Source: Medicago truncatula
Taxonomy: Eukaryota; Streptophyta; Magnoliopsida; Fabales; Fabaceae
Assembly (NCBI RefSeq): GCF_003473485.1
Contig: NC_053047.1
Coordinates: forward strand, 32,784,972-32,848,971
Direction of reading: 5' to 3'
Length of the DNA: 64,000 nt
Both the position numbers and the translations under genes were made by a program. Below, piece after piece: positions 49,280-61,345 of the stretch (position 1 is its first letter; every line of letters begins with the position of its first letter). The notes below the pieces were generated by a model. That model was not told where the DNA came from, ran no database searches, and saw only the letters and a list, made by a program, of their open reading frames with translations.

Positions 49280-49456
49280 TTACCTACTTCTGTTTATCAT
49301 TGTGTGTTTGTCATTAGTGTCTTGTTTGTTGTATCATTTCGTTTTTACGACTTTTTTTTGGTTTAGTTTCAATTGAGCCAATATGCTGTATTTTTCTACT
49401 GTTCTTGGGGTCTCAGCTTATGTGTATCTGTGTTGTATTGTGTGCTGCAAATAGTG

Positions 49457-49462
49457 AATAAA
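49457..49462 (+). promoter_or_regulatory. Poly(A) signal of TIP3
   Basis: AATAAA 178 nt after the stop codon in a T/A-rich stretch; a plausible near-upstream element for 3'-end formation. Confidence 0.45.
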
Positions 49463-49707
49463 ATGATAAAATTGGCATCATATTCAAATAATAACAATTG
49501 TGTGCATGTAATTATTATAAAACCAGTTGTGATTTGAGTTTAAGTCTGCAATGGCTAGACTTTCTGCTCATACACGTTGTGATTTGAGTTGATGTCTGAA
49601 ATCCTTTAGTTGGTGGTTCTACGAGTGTGTTTCCTTTAATTCGTGGTTCTCTGATGTAAATTTTACTCTCTCTAAAAGCAAACAAATAGAACATAACAAA
49701 CATTAAC

Positions 49708-50166
49708 TACAGTAATAGTCATTTTAGTCTCTGAATATCTAACAAGTAGACACAGTAATAGTCATTTTGATCTCTGAATATCTAACAAGTAGACACAAGT
49801 CTCTTGATGTATCGAAACTTCAAAATGGTTCATGATTTTGTACTATGTTGTTAGACACAAGTCTCTCGATGTATCGAAACTTCAAGATGGTTCATGATTC
49901 TGTACTATATTAGTCAAATCAATCTCTTACATTACAATAATTCAATAATATTGTCATATTAATCTAATGTACTAACTTATTATCATATTAATCTCTATAA
50001 GTGCTTGTCATATCAGCCCTTATATGAAAAGAGCTATTGTCAGCATTACGAGACTATTTTAACATCAGAGACTATTTTGACTAATGAAGTGCATAATTGA
50101 AGATTATTTTGATACATTGAAGGACTATTATGGTTACACATCGAGGAAACTAAAATGACTATTACC
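49708..50166. repeat. Fold-back element downstream of TIP3
   Basis: Left end agtaatagtcattttagtct mirrors the right end aactaaaatgactattacc. The left half has tandem duplications (cacagtaatagtcatttt; acacaagtctct(t/c)gatgtat, and cttcaa(a/g)atggttcatgat). Non-coding. Confidence 0.75.
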
Positions 50167-50476
50167 CCAACATTAACTAATATAAGTTTGCAAAACATGT
50201 TTTGGTTGGAACATGATAGTGTGTTTTCTTAAAATAAAATGAAGCAAAAACAACCTTTCAAAATTTTTAGTATTTAAGTTGAGTAAACCTTTCACCTTCA
50301 AAATTCAAGATGTGAATTTCTAGCTACTACGTTACTTGAAAGAAAAAAAAAACTTTAACATTAATAAATAATGAATGTTATTTATTTCAACAATACAATA
50401 ACAATAAATAGAGGGAAATTCTTCTTCAGTATTTTAAAGTAATAAACAAATCCAGCTTAAAAATATCAAATTAGCA

Positions 50477-53400
50477 CTATACATCTATACTTTGCTTTTT
50501 CTTGTAAAATCTGGCTACCCAAGGAGCAAGTTTAGTGTCATGAGGTGTCCTGGGATTGACAGAGTAATAATCAGACCAAAAGCAAGGATTGAGTTTATCA
50601 GTAAACTTTTTGTCAGCATAAAGACAAAATGGTAGCCAATTTTCTCCTCCATTCATTCTTCTCTTCCTTTCCCTTGGGTAAGCTAAGGGTGCCTGTACAT
50701 ACCTGCAATTATGTCAACAACATTTAGCAATTCAATAAATGGTACATAAAGGAAAATCATAGCTTCAGTACTTCCCTATATCTCAAAAGAACAGTAGGTA
50801 TGAAAGTTTGTATTACAAGAAAAACACCTTATGCCATCTACAACAGCATCCCAACAGAAGTGAGTATGACCAAACACATGACAAGAAGATGCATCCTTCC
50901 TTCCCATATCACCATGTATAGACCTTATTCGATCTTCAAGAGGGTCTGAACCAATTATTTTTGGGAGCTTCGGATAGAATAACATCCTCTTTTCTGGACA
51001 AAGTTCTTGCCTGTGAAGAAGCATGCTAACATATATAAAGCCATAACCAGAACATATAAAAAGCTTAAAAAACAGAACCGCACAAAACGGTCATTGAATA
51101 ATAATGCATTTTAGTGTTTATGAGGAGTTATTTATTCCAATGTTGGATTTTATACACCTTTTCCTCATACAATCATGCCTTATGGGCCACTTTTCATTAT
51201 ATTAATATTGGTGTCCATAAGCCATAGAAGCTTGTTTGGATTGATTTATCAGAGTTTATCCACTCACACAAACATTTGTGATTGTAAGACTGAATGAGAG
51301 AGCTTACAACTAATGAGATGTCTATATATTGTTTCCAGCTTATTTCCATAAGCTCTCCATGATAGCTTACGAAAACTTATAGTTTATACGAAAACAATTT
51401 GACTTTATTTTATCTTTTGTTATAGAAATAACTTATACATAAATACTTATATAATATATATAAATAACTGCTTATGTTGTAAGCGTTGTTTATCCAAACA
51501 TGACCAAATACAATTTTGCACAGAGCCTCACTCATTTTAGAAATTAGGAACACCATTACCATTGCACCGAAGAAAACATATACTAAGCAATCAACACTGT
51601 ACTTTCCAACAAGTTTATGTGGTTAAGTAACCAATTAGCTGTTGAAAGCTGGAACTGAAAAAATAGCTACAATTCGAACACAGACTAATCACCTGGGAAC
51701 AAAGTGGGAAAAGGAAATGATATGATCACACGTCTTCTGAATCTCCTGTATCATTTCTATTTGGTTATCATTTAGGGCATCAAAATATAAAGAGAGCGAG
51801 GTATCTCCATTTGAAAGTCCATTGGGCCAGTTACATGCATGGAAGTCCTTACACGCCTAAGAAAAATAAACAAATATAAGAAGGAAAATAAACAAATACC
51901 GTAGGTGTTAGGAAAGAAGTTGACAAAACGTATAATGAATCTATGTAACTAAATTACGCACATGAGAATTGTTAGAATTTGGGTTGAACCTAACCCAACC
52001 ATACAAAACAGACTTGTAAGGTGAACAGTTTTACCCACTTATAAAATTATTGAGACCATCTCTCATCCAAAGTCGGATTCTTAACACACATCCCTCACAC
52101 CCAAGACTGGACGGAGTGACCTGATAATGGTGGCCAAGTAGATCTTGGATAGACTATAATACCATCTAAGAATTTGAGTTAGGCCTTACTCGACCCCACA
52201 AAACCGAATTGTAAGGTGAGAGATGTTTCCCACTTATAAACTCATTTTCATGCCATCTATTATCCAATGTGGGACTCTTAACACATCCATCACGCCTAAA
52301 ACTGTACTCTGGAGCGTAACTCAAGTGGCCCGATAACGGGTGGCAAAATAAAACTTGGAACTTGGGTCAGACCAAACTCAATCCTACAAAACCGGCCTGT
52401 AAGGTGAGGGATGTCTCCCAATTAAAAACTTATCTTCAGACCATATCTCATACAATAAGGTGGGACTCTCAACAAGAATATTATACAGAACCATAAATAC
52501 TAGGATTTACATTACACTTATTGTATTGGTTCTAACAATAGGTATAGACTTATATCAAGATTGATAGATGTATAATACATGTCACTAACTCTGTAATCAC
52601 AACTAGTTAGCCAAATAATTACCAGTTTTGTTAATAGTTACTACTGGGATAGATATTTATTAAAGTTCCTGTTAAACACTTAACTTACATAAAAGCCATC
52701 GTGACCTATAAATTTAGTAGTCCTCAAACACCATTGCATCATATTCATTCTCTCAGATTTAGGGAAAGAGACACTGGTTTTCTTTATGTGATTCACATTC
52801 ATTTCCATTAATTTCTTTACCTATGTCTCATTTTCTCAAGAATTTCCGGCACTTTTAAAGATCAATCTAATACTCTAATTGGCAGCATTTTATGGCAACC
52901 TAAAGAAAAATTAGCTCTGTATTGCAGGGTCAGCCCAATAACTTTGAGCCCTAAAGTGAACTCTTATAAGGGCGTAGATGCTTCAATCACATGTCAAGGA
53001 TCAAGTCTTGCAAAAGCTTGAGTTGTTAACTTAGGCATAGGTGTAAGAGTTAAGACTGATAGTAATTAATAACTAGTTCAGCATATTCGTTTAAAAAAAC
53101 ACTAGTTCAGCATATTGGTGCAAAGTAAATGCCAAACCAGCCCAAAGCATGGCATTTTCACACAACAGTAAGCAACATTTTTAGGATCTTCACATTCTGC
53201 TTTTTTATGCCACATTTGACAACACCCCGAAAGTTAAAATTCACATACATATATTACCCATAACAGAAATTAGCATAAAGTTTGTATGCAGATAGTCCTT
53301 AATCAAGCACCATGGGAAATTAAGCGCATGATCAGACCATCAATCGACGTTTTTTGAATGGCTTACTAGGAGTTTAAGAGAATAGTCACCATCTCCAAAG

Positions 53401-54910
53401 ACGGGATGCGATAGCCTGTTATGTCTTTCTCTTTGTCAAAGCTCTGTGAAACAAGCAAATTGAACATTTTAACAGTCCCCTAAAGAAACATTTTTGAAAG
53501 ATTAAGGAGATAAAACCGACACTACAGAAGTAATCACCTCATGGTACCAAGAGAACAAAGGAATGATTCCTAATGCACCCACAACCGTTGGATTTGTCTC
53601 TACTCCAATTCTCTTACATGCATCAAGCAACTTGTTAAACTTTTCAAGAGAATCAGCCTGGAGAAAAATCAGCAAAAGCGTTATCAGAATAAAAAGTATT
53701 GCAACAAAGTTTATGGGAACGAGGAAAGCAGTAAGTCTGGTTTCTGATATCATGTATAGCAATACAGACATGCACTAAAGGCTTGTTTGGATTGAGTTAT
53801 TTAAGCTTATCCGGTGGCATAAACACTTTCGAGACTGTTTGGGGGAGCTTGTGAAAACAGATTATGACATGTTCATCATCTTATTTCTATAAGCTCTCCA
53901 TGATAGCTTATGAAATCAGCTTATAGCTTATATGAAAATAATTAGTCTTTGTTTTATCTTTTGTTAAAGAATACTTAAGTGCTTAATTAAGTTGTTTATC
54001 TAAACATGACCTAAGCTATCTATCCCTTCAACTTGTAAAATATGAAGAAAATAGACCTAAATACGTTCATGGAATTAATGAAATAATATCAAACAAATTA
54101 ACAGACTTATTTGATGAAAATACTCCAGAGGACTAAAACAAAGACACTTCAATCTTTGCGGAACTAATGGTGTTAACAAGACTACTGTGACGAAAGGTTT
54201 TAAATTGCGGTATTGGCCTTGTCTGTGTTACGATACTTGACATTGCGAAGAATTGCAGTAAAATTCGGCCAATCCAGCCTTAATCACAGCCACTTGATTG
54301 TGGAGACTGGAGACATCAACAACCTTGATGTCGTCATTCAAATTTTAAGCACAGGACTTTATTTAAAACCTGGGACAATAGTCAAATACTGACATTCGGG
54401 ACTAAATTGAGGGTTTACTATAATTATATACCTAAAAGCTATGTTTGTATCAAATAATCTACATAATGCAAGAATATAGACATAATAATAAGGTTATAAC
54501 GACCTTACATAATTTTGTCCCTCGCGACGACACCAAAGGTCATGATTCCCAGGAACATAGAAAACATGTTCAAATCTCTCTCTCAAAAGAGACATTGTAA
54601 TAAAAAACATGTTATATGTTTCAGCAACATCACCAGCCACAAGAAGGACATCATCCTTATAATCCACAGATGACAAAGACTCAACCCACTTCAAATTCTC
54701 ATCATAATCAGTATGCAAATCAGAAACCACAAACACACGCAACCCATCAGTGTCCTCTAAAGCAGAAGACAGTATTTGTTGTCTTCCAAGATTAAACCTT
54801 TTCATTCCATAATTGCAGCTAACAGTTACTTGTTTAGAGAAACATGAAGATTGATGATTATGAGGCTGTTGTGACAGTGTAAGAGAAAAAGGGCTAAACC
54901 TCACCACCAT
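50477..54910 (-). CDS. Calcineurin-like metallophosphoesterase, plant type
   Basis: Binuclear-metal phosphoesterase; substrate unknown. Six exons: 54910-54509, 53657-53538, 53443-53390, 51856-51693, 51010-50828 and 50702-50477, GT-AG, 382 aa in one frame. Metal-ligand motifs are all present in the usual order: SDLHTD (Asp64, His66), GDVAE (Asp94), GNHD (Asn122, His123), SFSHF (His243) and GHTH (His295, His297). The first 50 or so residues are rich in Ser and Gln and poor in acids, compatible with a plastid transit peptide, but this is not certain. The ATG at 54910 is the first in frame; the codon before it is TTG. Long introns (53389-51857 and 54508-53658) are filled with repeats, including a complete TRIM-like element. 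I do not recognise a characterised orthologue. Confidence 0.9.
51223..51505. mobile_element. hAT-like MITE in metallophosphoesterase intron 4
   Basis: Starts agcttgtttggattgattta and ends ttgtttatccaaacatgacc; the ends are imperfect inverted repeats (tgtttggat / atccaaaca). Shares its interior (ccataagctctccatgatag) with 53778-54014. Confidence 0.75.
51970..52474. mobile_element. TRIM-like element with three LTRs
   Basis: Flanked by the 5-bp duplication agaat (51965-51969 and 52475-52479) with TG...CA ends. Three related 117-122-bp units (51970-52086, 52165-52283, 52353-52474), each with acaaaac(c/a)g, tgtaaggtga, ccca(c/a)tt and (g/t)gactct(t/c)aaca, alternate with two related 69-78-bp spacers that share a cccgataacgggtggc-type core. 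This is the pattern LTR-internal-LTR-internal-LTR. No coding capacity. It lies in the 1.5-kb intron of the metallophosphoesterase gene. Confidence 0.8.
53778..54014. mobile_element. hAT-like MITE in metallophosphoesterase intron 1
   Basis: aggcttgtttggattgagtt ... tgtttatctaaacatgacct; same family as 51223-51505, with terminal complementarity and no coding content. Confidence 0.75.
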
Positions 54911-56258
54911 CAATGCTAACCAAAAATCTTGATCTACAATGATTCAAATTCAACAAAAAAATTATACCATGTTAAACAATTTGCAAAAGGGTAATCAAAT
55001 TTATGTTCAAAATTGAAACTTGAAGGAATTTATTGGAAACATCGAAGAATATACTCAGAATCAAAACAAAACTATATGAAAGAAAAAAAAATGTACCTTT
55101 TTGTATATTGAACAATGATTTTGCGAGAAATTAGTCAAGTTTGATGATAATGATAATTTGTTATGGGTCAGTTATAAAAATGTCATTCTGAGAGGAGTAA
55201 TTTGTATTAATTGCAAACAAGATAAACGAGGAAACCAGATATTTATTTGTATGTATAGAAAATGAAATTTTGGAAATTATATAATTTTGAGATTTGATTG
55301 GATTAATGTGTAAAAGAAATTAATGTTTTCTTTTAGAGGAAAATAATTTTACCCGGGTGTTACAATACATACAGTACAAATTAAATTTTAAGAATGATAT
55401 TAAAAATGGTCAAAAATTAAAATGGAAGAATGAAGGTTAGAAATAGTGTTTATAAAATGGGTGTTTATAAGGTTTTGCTAGAATTTTTGTTCCCATAATT
55501 ATGATTTTTTTAAATTATAATTAATTTCTTTCTTATTCAAAAACTTTAAAATAATTTTTTGTTTAATTGTAGTTTTGGTGATCTAAGTATCATAATCTTG
55601 CGAATTTTGCCACTTCTAAAAAATAATAACAAATCAGCTCTTAAGTTTACACATTTCAGTACTTTTGGTCCCAGACCAATTTTGACAAAGTGCATATGTG
55701 GCATCCACGTCACTTAAAGTGAGGTGTCATGTGTGACTTTCTACTTTCTTATACGGCCGTAATCGTAAGATTGTCATACTTAGGGGGTCAAAACTGCAAT
55801 CAAGCCTAATAAATAAAGTGATTTGAGTGTCACGTAAGCATTGACCTAGTCAAAATTAGTAGGGATCAAAAGTGCAAAAGCGGGTAATTTTAGGAGGCTG
55901 ATTTGTTATTGTTTTTTATAGAAGCCAAAATCGCAAGATTGTGATACCTCCTATGGGTACAAAACTGCAATTAAGCCTAATTTTTTTGAATTAATCTCAA
56001 TTGATAGATACATTGTATAATACATAGATGCATTGCAAAATATATACAGTTGTCGGTATTCGAATATCAAACACCTCACTTATAATTATAAGGGCATATC
56101 TGTTGTGTTGTACTGCATACCATAAGTTTTTGAAATTTTTTACTAATATCCTTGTCTTATTGCATTCTAACTATTGGATTTTTTAGTTTGAAAATATTAA
56201 TATAACCCAAAGATTTACAAATATACCCAAGTATCCCTCTCCATATTTATCGTATGAA
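54911..56258. other. Upstream of the metallophosphoesterase; includes a fold-back
   Basis: Non-coding. A fold-back element spans about 55570-55978: tatcataatcttgcgaattttg near the left end mirrors caaaatcgcaagattgtgat near the right end, and an inner pair (tttggtcccagaccaatttt / tagggatcaaaagtgca) also matches. A degenerate SINE-like stretch follows at 56000-56095. Confidence 0.6.
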
Positions 56259-57292
56259 TTTTTTTTTTCTGCCCTACTTTATGTCAAAAAACACAAAAAT
56301 ACCCTATTTTTTTTGAAAAATTGTAGAAATATCCTACTTTTTCAGGTGTCTCTAGTACCACTCCACTTGGAGTTGCGGGGTACCCTAAAAATTGATGAAA
56401 TTTTTGTCTTTATTGTACCCCTCTATTTGGAGTTGTGGGGTACTTTCACTATTTTTTTTCAAATTTTTTATATACCCCTCCATCTTACTTGCGGGGTATT
56501 TTGTGGTTTTTTTTTTTTTTAATTTTTTATTTAAATACCCCTCTACTTGGAGTAGAATGATATAATAAGGACAAAAAGAATTTGAAGCATCATATTATCT
56601 TAATAATGCATGCATAAGAAATAATAATAATAACTTAATTTAAAAAAACTAATTAAAATTATATAACAAATAAAATACCATAAAATCTACAATTATTATA
56701 AATGCCCTGCTGCCCCACACCCCCGTCTTCGACATGTCTTCCGCGATTTACTTGAGGGTCATGTTGGTCTTCCGCGATTTACCATAAAATCTACAATTAT
56801 TATAAATCTCGGAAGACATCGTCGCAGACGAGAGTGTGGGACAGCAGGGCATTTATAATAATTGTAGATTTTATTGTATTTTATTTGTTATATAATTTTA
56901 ATTAGTTTTTTTTTTAAATTAAGTTATTATTATTATTTTTTATGCATGTATTATTAACGTAATATATGATGCTTCAAATTATTTTTGTCCTTATTATACC
57001 ACTCTACTCCAAGTAGAGGGGTATTTAAAAATTAAAAAATAAACCACAAAATACCCTGCAAGTCAAGATGGAGGGGTATATAAAAAATTCGGAAAAAAAA
57101 ATAGTGAAATTACCCCGCAACTCTAAGTAGAGGGGTACAATAAAGACAAAAATTTCATCACTTTTTAGGGTACCCCGCAACTCCAAGTGGAGTGGTACCA
57201 GAGACACCTGAAAAAGTAAGGTATTTCTGCAATTTTCCAAAAAAGTAGGGTATTTTTGTGTTTTTTGGCATAAAGTAGGGCAGAAAAAAAAA
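56259..57292. repeat. 1.03-kb near-perfect palindrome (fold-back element)
   Basis: Arms of about 490 bp (56259-56750 and 56803-57292) are inverted copies separated by a loop of about 52 bp. Landmarks that match in reverse complement: ttttctgccctactttatg / cataaagtagggcagaaaa; caggtgtctctagtaccact / agtggtaccagagacacctg; gaagcatcatatta / atatatgatgcttc; aatgccctgctg / cagcagggcatt. Each arm holds four copies of a tacccctctacttggagttg(c/t)ggggta-type unit, itself partly self-complementary. No coding capacity. Confidence 0.95.
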
Positions 57293-57369
57293 CTCTGATA
57301 CATATCAACTTTCTTTTTACTTTTTCATTCCTTTGTCGGTTCATTTTAATATTATAGTAATACTATTGT

Positions 57370-57680
57370 ATGAGCTCAATTTTTCATGCGATTATTCTTT
57401 CTCTCATTAAGAAGTTATCATCTCTTCTTTGGACGATTTTCTTTACTCATATCTGGAGGAAAGACAATGAATATGCTAAGAGAAATGATATTTGAACATT
57501 CATTTAATGACAACTTTTGTGACAGCTTTCTCTCTCATACTCACATTATTTTTACTTTATCTCTCTATTTTTTTGGTTTCCGTGCAAATACCTACTTTTT
57601 CCTTATAAATTTAGGGCAATGAATATAGACACTTTGAAGATGTGGAGTTCTCCTCAACAATTAGTCCTCACCTTGTACTC
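57370..57680 (+). pseudogene. LINE RNase H-domain remnant
   Basis: Reads HAIILSLIKKLSSLLWTIF, then FTHIWRKDNEYAK before disruption by an inserted AT-rich stretch, then LGQ*, and ends with SPQQL near 57650. Related to the fragment at 11252-11640 (same ATILSL and RKDNE blocks). Non-functional. Confidence 0.65.
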
Positions 57681-57769
57681 TATTGTACTCATTTATACTA
57701 ATGTCAACTCATTTCTACTGTACTGATAGGTGCGCAATGATAGATCTATTTCCATTTTTATTTAATATT

Positions 57770-58226
57770 CTCACATGTTTTTTTTGAAGAAGCTAAAATG
57801 CAATTAAGCACAAAGAATGCTAAACTAGGAGTCTTAAAATAGCAACATACAAAGGAGAAGTGTGTCGTATATATACGGAACACCCATACATGTAATACAA
57901 ACCACTGTAAACAAACCAAAAACACCCTCAAACTTCTACAAACAAACCAAAAACACCCTCTACTAAGGGCCCCGAAACCAATAAAAACTAAACACCAAAA
58001 CCAAAAAGTCAGCTCCAAAAACCAACGTTTAAACACCCGAGCAGTAGCAAAAACAAATCTTGTGCTAAACTGTTGTTAAACCCTCCAAAAGAACCATCAA
58101 ACCTACCAAAAACCCGTGTAACCGCACCTTGCTTCTCTTCTGCAGTTGAGCGCAATTAAGCACATGTAAACACCCCAAAATTATCATTACCTAAACACAT
58201 ACCACTCCACAAAACCACAATGAACT
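57770..58226 (-). other. Left half of an unidentified C/A-rich element split by a solo LTR
   Basis: On the plus strand this is rich in aaccaaaaacaccc words, with a poly(T) of eight at its left edge (poly(A) on the minus strand). It continues in composition on the far side of the solo LTR (59653). Identity uncertain; possibly the 3' part of a minus-strand retro-element. Confidence 0.35.
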
Positions 58227-59647
58227 TGTTGAAACAAAAATCCCTTTGAAATTGTTTTTAAATGATAAACAAACTCTTGTATTAAAATTAAGAGTATAAT
58301 TTTATTTGGTTATTTAATGTGTGCTCTTGAGTGAATTTTATTAAGGATAGGAAAGTCCAATTCTCACACATTGTTAAAGCCATGTATCCTTGGATGCTTA
58401 TGCTCAAGCTCTCAAGAAGAATATGGTAATTCATTATTAATCAAAGAAGGTTAATTATTGAAGAATTACAAAGGAAATGCCATGCGCACAAGCAAGGGAA
58501 AATGAACAAACAGTTAATATCAATCATGTGCTAATCATTTGGAAAAGACAAGGATGATGACATAAGCCCTATGGTGTATCTTGATGAGCAAGCAAGCAAA
58601 AATTCATAAAGTAACAAGACTTGGTGACCAAGTATGCTAATATGATTAATTAATGGTGTCTTGGAGACAAAGAAATGCAAGGACAAATACGGCAATGCAT
58701 CTTGGAGAACAAGATAGAAACAGTAGTAAAAAGAAAATATCTTTTTACTGTTCATGTACTTTTCACTGTTCACACACGCTCCTGGTCCATTTCAAGCTCA
58801 AGCTCTTAGTGTTAAAAGTTGAGGCCGAGGCTGGCAAGCTCAAAACTCAACGTACAAAAGATGGGACAATGGCAGTTTTGTAATTCCTATCAACAGCAAG
58901 GGCGTCTACACAAGAATGAACAGCTGCAGATATTGAAGGATGAAGGCTGGCTATAAATAGAAGCTTTCTCTCAACAAAGAAAGCATGAATTTGAAATACA
59001 ATCACAAGCCTACATAAAAGCAATAAATTAATCAATCAATCTCAATATCAAAAATACTCTTACAATACTCAATCATATTTTCGGATCATCTTTTTAAGAA
59101 TATTACAAACTACAATCTCTCATTCTCTTAGTAGCTTGAAAGTTGTAATTAGATCCAAACATCAAATCTAATTTTGATCGTATATCCTCAAGCCTGTAAA
59201 ATCTTGAGTGATACTGTAAGCTTGCTGAAGCTAATAATATCAGTGGTGTAAGCCTGGTGAGGCTAAGAGAATACATAGTTGTATAGCCTCAAGCTCTTCA
59301 AGAGCTCGAGTGTTAGTGTAAGCCTGGTGAGGCTTAGAGAATACATATTGTTTTGCACATTGCAAAGAGGAGGAAAAAACTCCCAAGAACTAGTGGATAA
59401 TCTCACAAAAGCTGTGGGGACTGGACTAACCCATATTGGGGGAACCAGGATAACGTCTCTGTGTGATCTCTCTTAAACTCTACTCTTTACTTTCTGCATT
59501 GTTTATTTTAGTATTACATATTTACTTATTGTTTTACTAATCATCTTACTCTAAGCAAAGTCTTGAGAGTTCAAACTAAGAGTACAGAGAAATTTTTAAA
59601 GGGTCACTATTCAACCCCCACTTCTAGTGACATTTACTTCAACTTCA
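58227..59647. mobile_element. Solo LTR, 1421 bp, copia/Sirevirus-like
   Basis: Begins tgttgaaacaaaaatccc and ends tgacatttacttcaacttca (TG...CA), with the 5-bp duplication gaact on both sides (58222-58226 and 59648-59652). A TATA-like ggctataaatagaagc lies near 58950, followed by a CT/A-rich transcribed-leader-like stretch and short repeats of taagcctggtgaggct (two copies plus a variant at about 59215-59335). Length and style fit long LTRs of Maximus/SIRE-type copia elements; the family call is inference. No internal domain is present. Confidence 0.88.
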
Positions 59648-59652
59648 GAACT

Positions 59653-60570
59653 GATAGCCCAATTCAGCACAACACCACAACCCACATAAACAACCAACTC
59701 CCTACCTAAACAACGCCTGTCACATCCCCTCGATCAGTTCTCGTCTCCCGAGAGATTCAAGTCCAGAACTTCCAACACGACACCGTTCAAACCACACCAC
59801 TACAATCACGACAAACACCACAAAAACCAACACCACTGCTATCCCACCGATGAACCACAACTACCTCCCAAAAATCTACCACAAAACCACCACCAACAGT
59901 CGCCAACCACCCATCTTTGATGCCGCCACACGACGCTTTCTATCAACACTAGCACTCGAAAACCCCGTATGCACACCACCAGAGAACCACCACCCAAACG
60001 CTGCAAATCACTACCCTCTCATCTCCACGGAAACACCACGATATAACCACCAGAAATACCGCACATCACCACCTAACACACCTTACATAACCACCACCTT
60101 ACCATCATGGAAACAACGCTCCATCACCACCATTGAACCACCCAATAGCACTACACACGACAAAACATCACAGGGAGCAGCTGGTGTAGTAGCCAAAACG
60201 TGATAGCAAGGCGTAACTAAATCGAGTCAAGTAGATCTAACTTAGAAACCAATATAACTGTAACAAAAAATGAACCCATAACATAGGACATCCAAATCAA
60301 CCAAGAGGGACAGACTGGTTCAGGCGCAACAAAAAAGAAAGAGAAAACAAAAGATGAAAAACCGCTGCTGAGACGCAACCGAGTTACCAGAACCACCTCC
60401 GGCGGGAGAAAAAACTCGTCGCCGAAGATCGGGGAGATGGTGGTGCGAAGGGCCAGGGCCGCTCATCGCACCACCAGAAATCGCATCTACATGGTAAGGA
60501 TTGGAGATTTGGAAGAAGAGAGGTGAGGGTGGCGGAATGCAAATGTAGAGAGAGGTCAGAGGATTTAGGT
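59653..60570 (-). other. Right half of the split C/A-rich element
   Basis: Noticeably more GC-rich than its surroundings (accaccacc-type words, then cctccggcgggagaaaaaac near 60400). On the minus strand from about 60463 a frame reads MSGPGPSHHHLPDLRRR then PAGGGSGNSVASQQRFF before stops. The plus-strand frame at 59850-60203 is Thr/Pro/His-rich and looks like a composition artefact. Could be a 5' UTR/ORF1 part of a LINE or captured gene sequence; not resolved. Confidence 0.35.
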
Positions 60571-61052
60571 CAAACTCTACAATTACTTTCTTATTAATAA
60601 GATCATCCCTAACGAGGTCTGAAATTTTGAAGACTCGGTAATTGTTAGGTACCCCTATTATGGAGAATTTTTTTTAGGTCTAATAAGAGTCAATGTCTCA
60701 CTTAAGATCTCAATCTTAAGTGGGATCCACATTTTTTTAACTAGACTTTTGATTCGTGCTACCGCACGGGTCATACCACGTAGAAGTTAATCGAATCAGT
60801 CGCATTAATGTAAACATATATAGTTAATAGAAATTTTAGAACAATTTAAAAATATGTTCCCTTCTAAGACAACAAAAGGAACAAAATTAAATGGTAGCAT
60901 ACATAACAAAAAGGTTTGAACATTAACCATCAAGATACATTACGAAAGACTTCGTGATAAACAACATTTGAGGTTGTATTAGTGTTCTCTCGATCTCCAT
61001 CAACGATTAGTAGTTCCAAACCTTTTTTATAATTAGACATGAATTGTTTCCT

Positions 61053-61196
61053 CTAAATTATAGCAGATATGACACAATAAGTCTGCTTACCATTTGTGAC
61101 ATCAGATAATGGATTTCGTTTTGAAGGATTGTTGCGTTTATGCCCAAGCTCAACTGATGTTCTTGCAATTTTGGTGCGTTTGTTTGGTGGTTCCAT
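61053..61196 (-). pseudogene. Small ORF, possible remnant of Helitron RepHel first exon
   Basis: 47-codon frame starting MEPPNKRTKIARTS and reaching NPLSDVTNG, after which the DNA reads GGTAAGC, a good 5' splice site. A basic start and an LSD(I/V)TN stretch occur near the N-terminus of plant Helitron-encoded proteins as far as I recall. No downstream exon could be found. Tentative. Confidence 0.35.
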
Positions 61197-61345
61197 TTTA
61201 CTTTCTTAACATCAACCCGATTTGCTCAATTGTTTTCACATCTATACTGACTGAAAACTAAATTAATAATCAATTTGTGTGTTCATCATATGCAAGATGT
61301 TGTATCGAGAAAATCTCTACAGTTAATATCACTATCAGTGGTGTA

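Noticed and set aside
59850..60203. Thr/Pro/His-rich 117-aa protein
   Set aside because: Composition follows the accacc-rich DNA; no start context, no conserved motif, and it lies in the repeat-like split element.
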